Positions 1 through 12,556 of a DNA stretch of 64,000 nucleotides are shown piece by piece. A program made the position numbers and the translations under genes. The notes below the pieces were generated by a model that was not told the origin of the DNA, did not search any database, and worked only from the letters and a program-made list of their open reading frames with translations. The stretch is from Caprimulgus europaeus (taxonomy: Eukaryota > Chordata > Aves > Caprimulgiformes > Caprimulgidae), in contig OU015539.1 of NCBI GenBank assembly GCA_907165065.1, positions 12,484,816 through 12,548,815 on the forward strand, given 5' to 3'. The first letter of the stretch is position 1. Each line of letters begins with the position of its first letter.

Positions 1-3000
1 AAATCTGTGTATAATTTTGGTTTTTAATAAAACAGAAGTCAGAGGGCTGATTAACAACACCACCTGGTGCCACCTGCCCGAGACCCATATGAACTGGTGG
101 CCACCATAGTCAGAAAGCACTTGTCATAGTTTTCCACATAAAACAGCACTGTCAACACTAGGAGACTCAGGAAGTACGAAGAATCTGTAGTCTAAAGCTA
201 CAACAGGTTTTGACCATAGATAATGTTTTCTTGTTGAATTCAGAACTTTAATGGTACCCAATTATCAACATCAGGGAAATTAAAACATGTTTTTAACAAT
301 CACTCTGATTTGGTCTTTAATTCTATGCCTATGAGGTGCTTTTCAAACTTGCGTGGTTACTTTTTGGTAAGGCAATAGGGTAAATTAAGGTTTCTTGGGT
401 ACTTGAGCAGTGCATTTTTCAATTCTTAAACTTGAAAAAAATTCAAATATTGTTTTATACTTTTAATTTTCTAGCCTTAGTAATACATGTGTATGTATAA
501 ATATGCACATATACACACCTGTATGGATAAAATCCCTCAAATACTAATCTCCTTTAACTTTCCTTTGAAATTACTTTTGTCTGAAAATGCATGTGGATCT
601 GTAGTTGGCTTTCTTCATGCTGAGAAGTTTATTCTAATCTCTGCAGATTCTCTTCTCTCCATTACTCTTTTATTTCAGCACCAAACCAAACATATATTGA
701 AAATGCAAATACCTAAAAGCAAAGAACCAATTTGCTCAAGGATCCAGCATGATCTGCAGACAAACAGAGGAGTTTGTGGGGAATAACGTGCACCTAGGGA
801 GACAGTGTGGTTGAGTCTGGGGAGTGGAGGGAACAAGGAGGAAATGAACTATCAGCTGGAGCCTGTGAAAGAGAAGATTGCCAAAAAAAAGGAATTAAAA
901 GCTCCCACATGAAAAATAGGAGGAAAAGATTATCTTGTTGGCATGGTGGTGTTCTGTCAAGTGACAAGCAAGTGAATTGCTTTGATTTAGATCTTGGACC
1001 CCAACTAATGTTTACTCTTCAGATAGCAATCCTTTTGGTCTTCTAAAAATAGTTCATTCAGATTGCAAATATGCACAGATTGCACCAATGCTAAAGAACA
1101 TACGCCTCCAAGATGTTGAAGAAATTATGAAGTGCCTATGTAACATGAATTTTTCTTTTTTCCCACAATTTGCTCTCTGCTGAAGTTTTAACTACTGCTT
1201 GGTGAGGTTTTGGGAGCTGATGACACACAATTTCAATCTGATTTTTCCCTTCTTTTTGCCTTTCTCCCATCTGTATAAGCCACTGTTCATTCTCATTTAG
1301 AGTTCTGCAGGAGGGAGCCCACTTATTCTGTCCTCCCTGTGATGTCCCTTCTTTCCTATTTACTGATTGTTTTTTGAAATGTATAGTTTGCTTTTGGGTA
1401 GTGTTTGGAGGCCTCAGCTGTCTGTGCTGCGTGCCTGTGTACCTGCATAGAAACCAACAAACAAAAACCAAGCTTTGCTCTGGAAACAATGTGATTGAAG
1501 ATGCACTTATCCACTGAACTGGTTTTTAAAAATGGAAAAAGGAGATCTGTCAGTTTTAGTTGCCTGTTGAAGACCAGGAATAAGAAATTATTTTGTTTCT
1601 CTTTGCCATAGTTAGGGACCTATACTATTATTATGCATCATATGGATTGTGTAAGTGCCAGAAGTATATTTCACCGGGATTATCTCAAGTCTGATGGGCT
1701 CTTTAGTGCATATTAGGTTGTTCTTTTTCTTTGGCTTCTTACTGTCTTTTCTATTGAAGGAAATAAATGTACCTATTGGCATTGGGGTTTAAGCTTTACT
1801 TGAGGTTTTTCCCTTTTTATATGTAATGTGTTGCCTTGTGTTCACTTGCTGTAATGGTTGTGCGCATAAAAATTGTGTGTTGCAAGCTGGACTGAAGGTA
1901 CTGGCAATGCAAAACTGTTTAGTCTGAGACTCTGTAGGATGAAAGGCCCTGTAATCAGTAGTCAGCAAAGGCCAGGAGTACTATGCTTGTAGTTGTGTCA
2001 CACACAACTGTGCTGTGGGGTAAAGGGAAGGTTCTTTGGGTCTCCTGAACATGAAACAGAAATTGAGAGGTCATGGTTGTAAAGAGACTTAATAAAGGAA
2101 AACAAAGAAACACAAAATGTTGAAGCAGCTGCAATGACTAGCTTGCAATGGATTATTTAAAGAAATAATTTTTGTCACTCTGGTGTATTAAATTACTTTG
2201 TCCCTGAAGTAATAAGTGCAAGGAGATGGCAGTTCCTTCCACAGACTTTCCTTCGTTATTCTATGCCACTAAACTCTTCTGGAGAGAGCTGTTCAAGTCA
2301 GGCCAGACACTTATTAGCCCTCATGTTAGCATCTGAAAGGTTTTTTTCTCTTCCCATGCTTATGGTGCCGTGTCCCTGTGATCGCACTTGCATTTCCTTA
2401 TCACAGTTACCCTGCCCTCTGCTGAAAGGGAACTGAATTATAAGGGCTTTCTGTACACAGCTACAAGACCCAACAAGTAAGGCAGATGCTCCTCAGGCTA
2501 ATTTAAGTATCCTGTTTCCAAGGATTTTAATGATTATTCTGCACTGGCAATAGCTGGGTGGCAGCACTCTGCCTGCTTTAGTTAATTAATAAAAAATCAA
2601 TTGTGAAGGAAAATGGTAGGTGGTGATTTAGCTCTGGTTTTAAAATGTGTGTGTTGCCAGTATGGCAATGTAAGTGCCTACACGACTATTTAATGGTTTG
2701 CTTCCTTTCAAAATCCAGCCCACATGTGCCCAATGCTATTTTGAAATTGTGATGTGGAAGTGACTCTCTTAATGGTTCTGAAAGTTTCTTCCAAGTTGTG
2801 ACAATTCAGCAGCTGAGGCATTATTCTCCACTTGGCATTTCTTTCATGTCAGCAGTAACAATTTTTAAAAGTTAGATTTACTCTGCCTTTTATTTTTCAT
2901 TATGCGCTCTGTCTGCTTCTGACTGAGGCTGGCAAAACTTCTTGACAAGACTGCCATAATGTGATAGAACCAAAAAGATGAAAAATCAGAATGAGCATAT

Positions 3001-4429
3001 TCAGTTTACAAAATAATCCCTCCTGTGATTATTCCAGTCTAAAAAATCTGTTTGTTAGCAAAGTTTTCTGAGTCAGACTGTACCTTTGTTTAATCAGGGC
3101 TCAATAATAGTAATGATCTGTGATAAAATACATTATATCTGGTGTAACAATCTGAACTCTAGGAACTAGACCTAATGCACAGAGTTACTTTAACACCAGG
3201 GTCCCCACTGCTAGTAAGCAGAAGTTAATCCTCTCAAAATTTTGGGGGTTTGAGCCTAGCAGCACTGTTCCTTTATTTCACATAATCAGTGTAACGCTAT
3301 TTGGTAACCTTTCACTGCTGCTTCTCCCTGAATTTTTTACAAGTTTGTGATTTGCTCATTTACTCTGAACCAGTTCCTGTGCTGCAGGACCAAGACATGG
3401 CAACATCAGGTCTTCTGCCTGAGTAAGGAGTACAGGGTTTGGTCCCTGAGAGATACTTGTTTCTCCAGAAAAGGGAAAAAATGTAATCGTTAAGTTTAGG
3501 AAACATGGGCTAGAAATGCTGGGGAACTTGTTGGATGCATAACATAAGCTGTTGCTCATTTCTACAGACTTTTGTAAAAGCAAAATAAAATAAAATATCT
3601 ATAGTTATTATAGGAAGAATTGGGAAGGCATCAAATCATAATTAGAATGGCATGAAAGAGTTTATACTCATTATTCACCAGAACAAAATAGATAAGTAGT
3701 TATTGATTAAAGGGATGCATGCTTAACAGCAATTTATAAATCCAGGACTCAAAAGATAATGTTTGTTTTACTGCTTTTAATTATTTAACATGCAGTGACA
3801 TTTCTGTTTTGCCAACAGCAGCACAATAGGTCCCTAATGAACTGCACCAAGTTACTAATAATTAAACCATCAGGCAAAAGTAAGGGGTGCAGCATGTTAT
3901 TAGATTAACATTCTTAATAATACTTTTCTAAAGAAAACTTTTTCTGAGTCTTCTCCCCTGCTCTATACCGACTAGATATCAGCCTACTTGAAAGAGCAAA
4001 GTCCGTTCTTGGCTGATACTTACAGAATCCCTGAAATACTGATTAAAAAAATAATCTGAAGTTATTCATAGGACTGTGATGGAAGTTTGATATCAGTATT
4101 TCAAACTCTAGCACATGAAAACAAATGGAAATTGATTGTTTGCCAAGGGTGTTGGTTGAGCTTTTTCCTTGTTCTGTTTAACTTCTTAATCTGTGATTAT
4201 TTGATCATTTTAAGAAAAAAAGGTTTGGAGTGCAATAGAAGTTGGTTTATATGGTTTCTTGAAGGGCAGTATTGGAAGGCAGTGGACTTGTTGAAAGATG
4301 CTGTTCCCCAGGGAACAGAATATATTAGCTTGTGTAAAGAATAGATTGGCAATGATTACAAAAAGTAGTCTAATAACTTCAAGTAAAATCTGTTATTTTT
4401 TTCTAGAATAAATATTCAGTTTTACTTGC
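1..4429. other. Unique non-coding DNA, no gene seen
   Basis: AT-rich sequence with stop codons dense in all frames. Open frames at 487-786 and 807-1046 (+) and 1136-1489 (-) have no recognisable domain, no splice context that joins them and no codon pattern, so I treat them as chance frames. No transposon is recognisable. The part from about 2560 to 3040 is more even in composition, lacks simple repeats and holds TTAATTAAT-type homeodomain cores, so it is listed among the findings as a possible conserved non-coding block. There is no CpG cluster and no promoter-like region. Confidence 0.6.
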
Positions 4430-4790
4430 ACAGTAGCTTCAAAAGGATATGGAAGAAATAAACAGGGTGTTGAAAAGGAAAACAAGAATAATTGGGGTTA
4501 TGGAACAAGAATAATATGAAAAGAGATTGAAAATACTAAGCCTTTTCATTTCAGAGTAGAATGAATAAGAAGAAATATGATAAAGGGATCAGAAGTAATG
4601 ACTGGTATGGAGAAGGTAGATCAGGAACACTGTTCACCCTTTCTCTTAACACTAAACCAAGAAAATATACAATAGAATGAAAAGAAGGCAAAATCAAAAC
4701 TGACAAAAAGAAATACTTTCACTTGGTTCCCTGGCAGAATTCCTTGCTAAAAGGTGCCACTGAATTACAGAATTTAGCAAAGTTGTTTGT
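4430..4790 (+). mobile_element. Ancient CR1-type LINE fragment, C-terminal end of the RT reading frame
   Basis: This is a relic of a CR1 non-LTR retrotransposon in sense orientation. At 4598-4627 one frame still reads MTGMEKVDQE, matching the conserved segment that CR1-family proteins carry after the reverse-transcriptase domain (typically MTG-x-EKV). About 60 codons on, the remnant LTKRNTFTWFPG corresponds to the family's TNKRKYFFTQ-like block. The reading frame is destroyed by stops and small indels, so it is inactive. Its left part (AAAAGGATATGGAAGAAAT near 4441) aligns to the reverse complement of bases around 57310-57350, where a second copy lies in opposite orientation. That internal match supports the call independently of memory. 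The upstream LINE sequence is missing, consistent with 5' truncation. Both edges are fuzzy by about 20 bases. Confidence 0.8.
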
Positions 4791-4803
4791 TTGTTTGTTT
4801 TTT
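4786..4803. repeat. Short GTTT tandem repeat
   Basis: Three to four GTTT units followed by a T run sit just after the CR1 relic. CR1 elements end in short tandem repeats rather than poly-A, but the usual CR1 tail unit is different, so this may be coincidental. Confidence 0.5.
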
Positions 4804-7800
4804 AATGGTCTGCTAACTTTATGAAATATTGAAAATGTGCTGGTTTTGTCACGTCCAAAGTTCCCATTTTCACTCAAAGTTCATCTACCTATTGGCAAAA
4901 ACTTTTGAGTCAGATTATTCACTAACCAGGCTTCACTGGAAAGGAGGTGGGTCTGGCCTGTGTCAGAGGCTGGTTAAGGGAATAGATGGGACATTGCTTT
5001 TCTTGCATCCAAGGGTGAGGTGTGTTTGATGCCTTCTGCCCTCTCAGTCAAGTTGGGAAATTCAAATGAGCTGAACTGAACAGTTAGCTATGTTCTGTTC
5101 ATCCACAAAAGCTGTGATGTGGAAGTGTTTGGGGAAGGGACTATCCTTGTCAGTAAGTAGAAGTTGGAAATGGAGAGAATGTAGAAAATGTGACTAGAAA
5201 GGAAGAATCTACGTAGAGCTGAGAGGACAAATCTGATTTACCTTGGAAAAGCACTTGCTTTTTTGACTTCATTGGGTTTTACTCCACCTGTAAGAAAGTA
5301 ATATTGCTTATTTTTCTTTTTTTTAGCAAATGCTAAGATAGGCAAATGAGGTTTGTTTTCAGTACTGCCAGAAGTGCATGTGGATACTTGGTCACCTATG
5401 AAAAGCAAAGACAACATGCATGTACTTACTTATTTTACCAGTGTTAGCCTTCAGATCACATTTTATGCATGGACCTTTGTTTCACGTGGTGTTTTTAAGA
5501 ATGACACACTGAGTAGTGCATTCTTGGGAGCATATGTCCACCTTCAGTCCATGCCACCTGTAGGTCAAATCGGGCTCTAACACCATACTGGTATTACATG
5601 GGTGTGACTAAAATAATCCTACACTGGTTCCAAAAGTATCCTGTTAAATAGATGTCCATCCTTCGGCATATTGTATATCTGCCTGATGCTTCTCTAGTTC
5701 TTAATCTTAGAGTAAATGCACATCTGGTCCACTGCAGACCAAAGACCTCCACTTAATAGCCCTAGAAATGGCTTTGAGTCAGTATCTTTGAGAGTATGCA
5801 TCCTTTAGAGGAAAAATAATCTTAAATGTTCCTTTAATGCTAAAAAATCTGCAGTGGTTATTTCTAAAAATTGAAATCTTTTTTTCAAGTTGGTACCTTC
5901 ATTTGTAGGACTATTAGCTTGTCATCAAACATGGAAGCTTTTTCTGTTCCATATTCCCATAACTCATGCATTTTGACATGCCTAGGTCTTGATTTGGAAC
6001 TTGTCACCTCTTAGAGCTGTATGTTGATTCATGCTACTTCTTCCTCACTGCTGTTTTGCAGCAGCCAGCTCATGTTCTGGAGAGGCTTCAGGTAGCAGTG
6101 CATCTTTGCAGGCTCTTCAATTCATATGAACTTCTTAAAATGTTTTTTTAGTAAAATCTTCTGTTGTACTCCATATGTATATCTGGGGAGACTTTGCCTC
6201 CCCCAAACACATTATCTCTGAATATTTGCTTTAAGTAGCCTGAAATCATTCATAGGTGCTCAGTTTTATGCTGCTCTGCTCTGGATTCATGATTTATCTT
6301 AATTCTGATGTTACTTGGAAGCTTTAGCACTGGACGTGCTATCCTGATGTTCCTGTGCTTGCCCTGGCAAACGGGCTGGGAAGCTGTCTGCTCAACATCG
6401 TGTTACTGTAAATATGCACAAAGACTGCACTTGCATGGAAGAAAAAACAACCAAAGGCATGATCTGCTATATTTTACACTTTAAAAATCTATACTATATT
6501 AGAAGAAACACGGAAATCAAACCAATTTTTACAACATCAGTGGATGATAACAATGCTGTTTTGAACTTTTCATTACAAAAGGTTTTCAAAAGTGGTTACT
6601 AGGGCTTAATTTTGTTCCCAATAAAGCAGATGTTGCTGAGTTGCAGTCTCCCTGGTCTAGCAGATTGGGAAGACCTGCCCTAAAAAAAGTCTTTAAATGG
6701 TTCTTTAGGCTTGATCCAAATCACAGAGTAGCAATTACCCTGTCCTTGAGCAGTGGCTTGCACCAGATGTTTGACAAGAACTGACAGAACTTTACAATAG
6801 GGAGATTCAGGCTCAACCATTTCTAGTTTACTGCCCAGCTTTCTGAAACAGTCATATTCCCTCCAGAATGTTTGCTTTAACTCATGAATGTTCTGGATAT
6901 CCTTGAAAGTGGTATTGGCAACTCCACCGTTTTGGTGTTCGTGTTGGCAGACAGGCCAAGAGCACGTGTGTCATGGCCATGCTGCTGTAAATCTGACCAT
7001 TGTACGTGCAGAAGTTCGTATGACTGTGTAAGAAATACCTTGGATGCAAAGTACTTTCTTTTGTGGATTCTTTACTTTGTGAAAAACAGGCAAAGCGAAG
7101 GGCATTGCTTCAGGCTGCTATCGTTTAAGTGCCAGGCACACAATGAAGAATATTTCTGTGATTGCTACGTGCATGTGACTGCCGCCGATTTCCTGCCAGC
7201 ACTTTGGGGATGGGACAACTAGGACACTTCCCAGAGCTTATGCTTTGTAAATTAACTTAGACTGAATTGTTGAGGAGGTATTTTTTTTAATGTTCATGTG
7301 ACTCGCTTCTCCCTGTTTGTATTTGTTTCTTCTGAAGTCTGAAGAATCTGAAGAAAAGCAGTGCATGGGAGAACTTCAACCCACTTTTGCAAATTCATGA
7401 AACTCAGCTAGTACGTGGGTTATTCAGACTGAATCTCAACATAGAATCTTTTGAAATTTGCTCATCTGTCAAGAATATGCTATTTCATTTAAACTATGAA
7501 AAGACTAAATAGATTCCATAATTGAGTAAATATTTTGGCTTCTGACAGCTCTTATTTTTCTTCTACTCTTTACACTTTAGAAATTTTTTTTTTCCTCCTT
7601 GATGCCATGTTCTGATGAGACTTACAGGTGGCAAAAGAAGTAATTTGGGAAAAGAGTCAGCAGGAAAATTTCTTACAGTAATGTTCCCAATTCCTTCCTT
7701 TCTTTTTTTTTTTAATCATATAGGTAGTTCTTATCATTTTAGGAAACTGATCTGAGTATTTAGTAGTGACTGGTTGGATTTGGCCACTTGGATTTGGGCC

Positions 7801-9660
7801 CCTTCTGAATATGAAGGCAAAGCTGGAAAAAGTCATATTGAATCTTTTTCTATGTGATGCATCAGAAGGTTCACAAAAAGTTCATTTTACTTTTACCTTG
7901 AAGAATCATGATTAGCCAGAAACTATGCTTTCAGAACCTGCAAACAGTCCATTTATTTGCCAGCATCAGGAGGAGGCTCAGAGTTCCGATGAAAACATCT
8001 TTTTGTCTGCTAATGTAATGGGTGCTTATTTTCCGCATCTTCATGTTCCTTGGAAAAGCATCAGGGTTTCATTGTAAATCCATTATGTCTCCCTTGGTCA
8101 GAAATTGTAAATGACAACTAGTCCCAAGGTAAAGAAAAGAAAGTATTATTTTGTAGAGTAAAAAGGGGTTAAATCACTTTTTATCATGAATGTCCTCCTG
8201 GTTATGACATATTCAATGTATTATTTAGTTTAAGTGCATGATTAAGATAGAACCGGTGTACTTCTGGGGAGCATTTTCACAGATGTTATACTTACAGTAC
8301 CTCATTCTGTGGTACAGAAGAAAGAAAAATGACATGTCCCTTTGTGAACCTATCCTTTTAAAATTAGGTTATAGATTATATAGTGGTGTGAGATCCTCTA
8401 TGAATTTCTGGGTCAGAGGTACTTTGTTTTCTTTCTTTTATACGGCAAAACCCTTGTATCTTTATTAAAAATTTATTTGCTGTCAATAATTAAATGCTTA
8501 TTATTTGATCTTTAATGGGGTCATGATTCCCATATTCCCATATTAATGAAATAATGCAAAAGTAAAAAAAAGCCTTTCAGTTGGAAAAAGTACTTATTAT
8601 TCTTTCTTTGTTCTGAGTAAAATAGTTTATCTTAAATTAAAAATTTAAAAAATGATTTTTCTTTAATCTTAGAATTAAATTAGTGCTAATTAGTTCTATT
8701 TTCTCTACAACATTCAAATACTAAAGTCTTAGTCATTTCTTCAGAGTATTAATAGTGCCCTTTGGCTGTAATCAAGATTATCTTCAATTAAAAGCAGTAG
8801 TTAACTGAGTTACATTAACAGTTATTGTTCTCAAATCACAGGGTTAAGGCCACGAATGCTGTGTGTTTTCAGCACGAGTGCATTGCAAGGCTGTATGATG
8901 CATGGACCTGTTATTTACATGTTTAAACTAAAAAGCACTAACCTATAGTGTTCACTGATGAAATCCCTTCATATGTGTAATACACTTCAAACAAAGCATT
9001 TTTAGAAGTGCTAATGTAGACAGAATGAAAAGATATTACAGTAAGCTAAACCACTTTTTTAGCCCCCATACACCCCTCCCCCAGCACTTTTTACTGTAAG
9101 ATCTGTAAATTATGGGGTGTTTTCAACGAATGAGTTCTGCTTGATATTCACAGTAGTTATTCTCCTTTGCGAAGAGTTAAAGAGCACTTGCCAGTCTGCA
9201 ATAATTAATCTTATTTTTATTAATGATTTTTTTTTTTAGTTCAGAAAAGTTGCTATATACAGTAATGGTGAATTTCAGCTGAAAATAGAAGTATTTCATT
9301 CAGATTTCCTAGTGCATCCAATATGAATAAATGTTGGTCTCACAGAAAAACAGGTTTTCATCCATGCTGATATAACAGTTCTTTCTGGCTTTGAAAGCTA
9401 AACACAGAATATGGGAAATTTTTGTTAACATTGCTGTGTTTACAAACAAAAGTATAAACATCTTGAGCAAACAAAACTGACGAGGGCAACTGTGCCTGCT
9501 TGTTAGCAGATTACCACCCCAGTAGCAAAAGTAAAGTGTGATTCTTTCTCAGTAAAAATTAATAACAGTTGGTGATTAAAAAAAAAAAAAAAAAGCTTAA
9601 GAGTTGCAGAAATATTCTTATGGTGTTTCTATAAGCACCTGCCAATATCACTTGTGTAAT
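4804..9660. other. Unique non-coding DNA, no gene seen
   Basis: Open frames at 4829-5029, 5353-5580, 6414-6602, 6884-7222 and 8238-8468 (+) are short and unlike any family I know. A good polypyrimidine-AG acceptor at 6061 and a weak donor at 6092 bracket 30 stop-free bases, which is easily chance. The 8600-9250 part is CNE-like (see findings). It contains homeodomain-type cores (GCTAATTAG near 8688) and few low-complexity runs. Poly-T and poly-A runs of 9-17 bases are scattered through it. Confidence 0.6.
9578..9594 (+). repeat. Poly-A tract (17 A)
   Basis: An uninterrupted run of 17 A. The sequence before it (GGTGATT) shows no recognisable retrotransposed gene and I see no target-site duplication, so it is annotated as a simple homopolymer rather than as the tail of a processed pseudogene. 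Confidence 0.9.
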
Positions 9661-9661
9661 G

Positions 9662-9725
9662 TATTCCAGCCAGAAGAGAAGGCTCTGGGCACTTCTAGTG
9701 GGCTCCAGTACTTGGAAGTTCCCAT
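9662..9725 (+). mobile_element. Short CR1 fragment, sense
   Basis: The stretch AGCCAGAAGAGAAGGCTCTG and the following GGGCTCCAGTACTTGGAAG match in order and spacing the avian CR1 segment that encodes the LEKRRL-like motif near the end of the RT reading frame (consensus of the form GAGAAGAGAAGGCTC, then a CCTTCCAGTACTTGAAGG block). Only about 60 bases are recognisable. The flanks decay into AT-rich DNA. It appears less diverged than the 4.4 kb copy, but the match is short and made from memory of the family consensus. Confidence 0.5.
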
Positions 9726-9817
9726 CAGTTTTGGTTAATTTTTTTCATTTTAGACACTTTACTAAGTTGTTATCTCTGTTTATTATAGTTTGCATTTTTA
9801 TCTAGATTCATCTCTTA

Positions 9818-10177
9818 CTAATCTGAGACCACGATGGTGATTTTTCGGTGCTGGTGCCCTTCAGGAGCTAACGAGGTAAATGGCATAACTGGACAGATAC
9901 TGTCAGTAAGCACTCTGTGTTCTTCAAATTTAAACAGGTTTCTAAGATTCAAAAATCTGCTTTCTTGCACAAATGCAAGCAAAGGTTTTCTTTGAAGTAA
10001 CATTTGGATTCTGTGGAGCAAATAAACTTTTTGAGTCTCAAAATGCTGGCACAGCCGTCTTAGTTTGACACGGAGGCAATAAATCAAAAGCGATGGACAA
10101 AGATATGAGACCATAACCTTCAGAAGGAGCATTGTGTCTGTACATGCAAAAATAATTGCTTTCTTGGAATGTGACAA
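9818..10177 (-). other. 119-codon open frame, probably not a gene
   Basis: A - strand open frame of 119 codons, among the longest in the window. The conceptual protein has no signal peptide, repeats or motif I recognise. It has only chance-like composition, with scattered Leu, Ser and basic residues. No promoter, CpG island or obvious splice partners were seen. It is listed because it lies directly before the candidate exon at 10231 on the other strand, in a locally stop-poor stretch. Most likely non-coding. Confidence 0.1.
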
Positions 10178-10230
10178 AAGAAAATTGAATATAAAATATG
10201 GTGTTAACAGACAACAAATCTAATTTTTAG

Positions 10231-10302
10231 AGGATCCTTTTTCTACCTCAGCCAGGAGGATTTCCTGACGAGTCGTATGTCTTTGGGACAATGTATGGCC
10301 AG
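10231..10302 (+). CDS. Candidate 72-base internal coding exon, gene not recognised
   Basis: A possible exon on the + strand. The right edge is a consensus donor, CCAG followed by GTATGT at 10303. On the left there are two usable acceptors: TTTTTAG ending at 10230, with a TTAAC branch-like site about 23 bases upstream, or CTTTTTCTACCTCAG ending at 10251. They differ by 21 bases, so both keep frame. Using the first gives 24 stop-free codons, beginning and ending in phase 0, whose core reads PGGFPDESYVFGTMYGQ. This is rich in Gly, Pro, Asp and Tyr, unlike the Ile/Lys/Asn-rich chance frames around it. The block has two CpGs within seven bases (GACGAGTCG) in otherwise CpG-poor DNA. A second frame is also open here, so the reading frame is not certain. 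I do not recognise the protein. A short pseudo-exon arising by chance remains quite possible. Confidence 0.3.
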
Positions 10303-12539
10303 GTATGTCAGTAGAGTGTAATACTTTCCTTCTTGGAGGAAAATTAAAATTTGCTAAACTTTCCCAGGATGTTACGATGTTTGTCTCAGAATGTGACTCT
10401 TAATAAAGCAAAGAAACAAAGCAGAGTCCAAACCAGAAAGTCCCTATGACTTCCTAGATTCTCCTGTGATTTAGATGAGGCCACATAATCCTCTGGAAGA
10501 CCGCCACAGTGTTTTGTGACTAAAGAACTCCCATATCAAAGCAGGAACACAGGAGTGCAGTACTTCTGTCTCACTCTACCTGTGGATGACATGAGGTGTT
10601 TCCTAGGAGAAGAGTTCTGCCTTCCGTTCTGTTGCTGGATTTTATACCCAGAAGTAGAAGGTATTGGGAAGGATCTGTACAGAGAAAACAGGATGTAGAG
10701 GCAGTTTGAGGCTGTGGAGTGCCTGGTTCTACATTGTTCATCTTTCACAGTCAGGTTAGCTGCTCTGGGAGTATGTAGACTGTATTCTGATCACAGTCGT
10801 TGAGAACATGCCACAGTGCGATTAAGACTGGGATCTGTTGTGTTAGGTGTTTTGCTATTTATTCCAGGCTTGTTCTTTTCCTCAAGCAAGACCTAAATTT
10901 ATACTTATTTACATGTGAAAGCATGAAGGACAGACATACAAAATACTTCCTACCTGACTACAGCAGTGATGTGTACTCAGGTGTACCTGCTGTACAGCTG
11001 TACACTCATTTATCTGAGTGAACCTCAGATGATTTCCCTTTCTGACACACGAAAGGCAATATGGTGCTTCTTAGTCCTATCTCTTTTTATGTATTATTGT
11101 TTTGGGTAGAAGCAAGAATTACTGTTTACGGTCTCTTTTCAGTTACCAGTTTATACAACACTAAATAAGGAAAATAGTCTTTAGTATCTCAATTGATTTC
11201 AATAGACATTGGATGTATCTACAAAAGATTGCCAAGATTCCTCTGAATCTGATGGGCAACTGGTTTAAATCTGATTCAATTTGGGGATTTTTTTTTTACT
11301 TTCTCCAACGTTTTGCTTTTTAATATCACTGCACAAAACCAACTGCTCAGATAACACTTTGTGAGTACTTTATTTCTCAATTTCCATTCTTAGCCAGAAA
11401 GAAGTATTAAAATAAACATAACTGTCAGCCTGAAAGCTGTGACACTGTAAGGGAGTTCAGTCTGACTAGCTGATCTAAGTCATTGTATGTTAAAAAGAGG
11501 ATTAAACCAGCCAAAGATAGCCTTTTTTTCCTGATCATGTTGTGGCAAGAATGAGGAAAAAATGTTTTGTCTCACAAATCTACAGGAGCTGAAAATATAA
11601 AATTCAAAGTTCCTTCTCTACAGAGAAATGAGGAAAAGAACCAAAGAGCTCCATCAACCCCTGGAGCTCTACTTTCAATTAATAGAGCTGTACATTAACT
11701 CCTCTGATGTTATTACATTAGGAAATTCACAGTAAATTAAAGCAAAAGCTGCTCTTCATTGAATTTTCAGTCTAACTTGAAATCAGAAATGAATTAGAAA
11801 TGTTTATGTTTTCATAGAGAAGGTCAGTCACTTTGGTACCTTACAAAGAATCACTCTGAAAACCTGTCCCTGTCACCAAGTGTGACCTGTTGTGGCTCTG
11901 TCCGGCTGATGAAGAGGTTCACCTTGAACTCGGACGTTATGGAGGGCAGCTTAGAAAACTCAGTGCAGTATTGTAGCATTCTCCATTTTTACTTTAAGCG
12001 AAGGATCTCTCCTTAGTAAGTTCCTAATATTTTTTTCCTGTTTCAGGGTGTAGTTCAAGTGAGAGTGAAACAATCATTTCCCAGGTTTATTTAGTGTTGT
12101 ACAAGAAATTGTCTCAAAGGTTTCAGGAATTTGATTGATGAAATGAAACATGATTCTGACGTCAATTTATTGAGATTACTTTTTAATGAATACAACTTTA
12201 AAAGCATATGCAAAATTAAGATCAGTCACAAAAAATGCATTTGGATATGACATTTAAAGAATGATATACATAATGTATTGGAAATTAACTTTTATAATCT
12301 ACATAAAATTATTCCTGTTGCTGGCTCTCTATATTTGTGGAAGCTTTGGCAATGAAAATATTAATTACAAGCAAAGGAAAATGGAATTATGTTGGGTTTT
12401 TTTAATTAATATTGCCTGTGTGCGAGATAATGACCTCTTAATATATTAGTGTATGTGATTAGGGACTTCTTTTACAGTCAAATCCTGCTTATCTCCTGCA
12501 TGCAATTCTCTCTGAAGTTAAGGAATGGGTGTGTCTTAC

Positions 12540-12556
12540 AAAAAAAAAAAAAAAAA
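12540..12556 (+). repeat. Poly-A tract (17 A)
   Basis: Homopolymer run directly after GTGTCTTAC. I looked upstream for a processed gene copy and downstream for a matching short duplication, and saw neither. Confidence 0.9.

Noticed and set aside
4960-5010. 5S-derived head of an AmnSINE-type element
   Set aside because: GGGTCTGGCCT and GGTTAAGG occur near one another, but spacing and the rest of the 5S consensus do not fit.
6062-6091. 30-base microexon (good acceptor, GTAGCA donor)
   Set aside because: Ten stop-free codons are easily random, and the donor is weak.
12048-12085. Exon after the strong acceptor TTTTTTCCTGTTTCAG
   Set aside because: The only nearby donor (CAG/GTTTAT) is poor and the enclosed 38 bases give no sensible frame. 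Strong acceptor-like tracts are common in introns.
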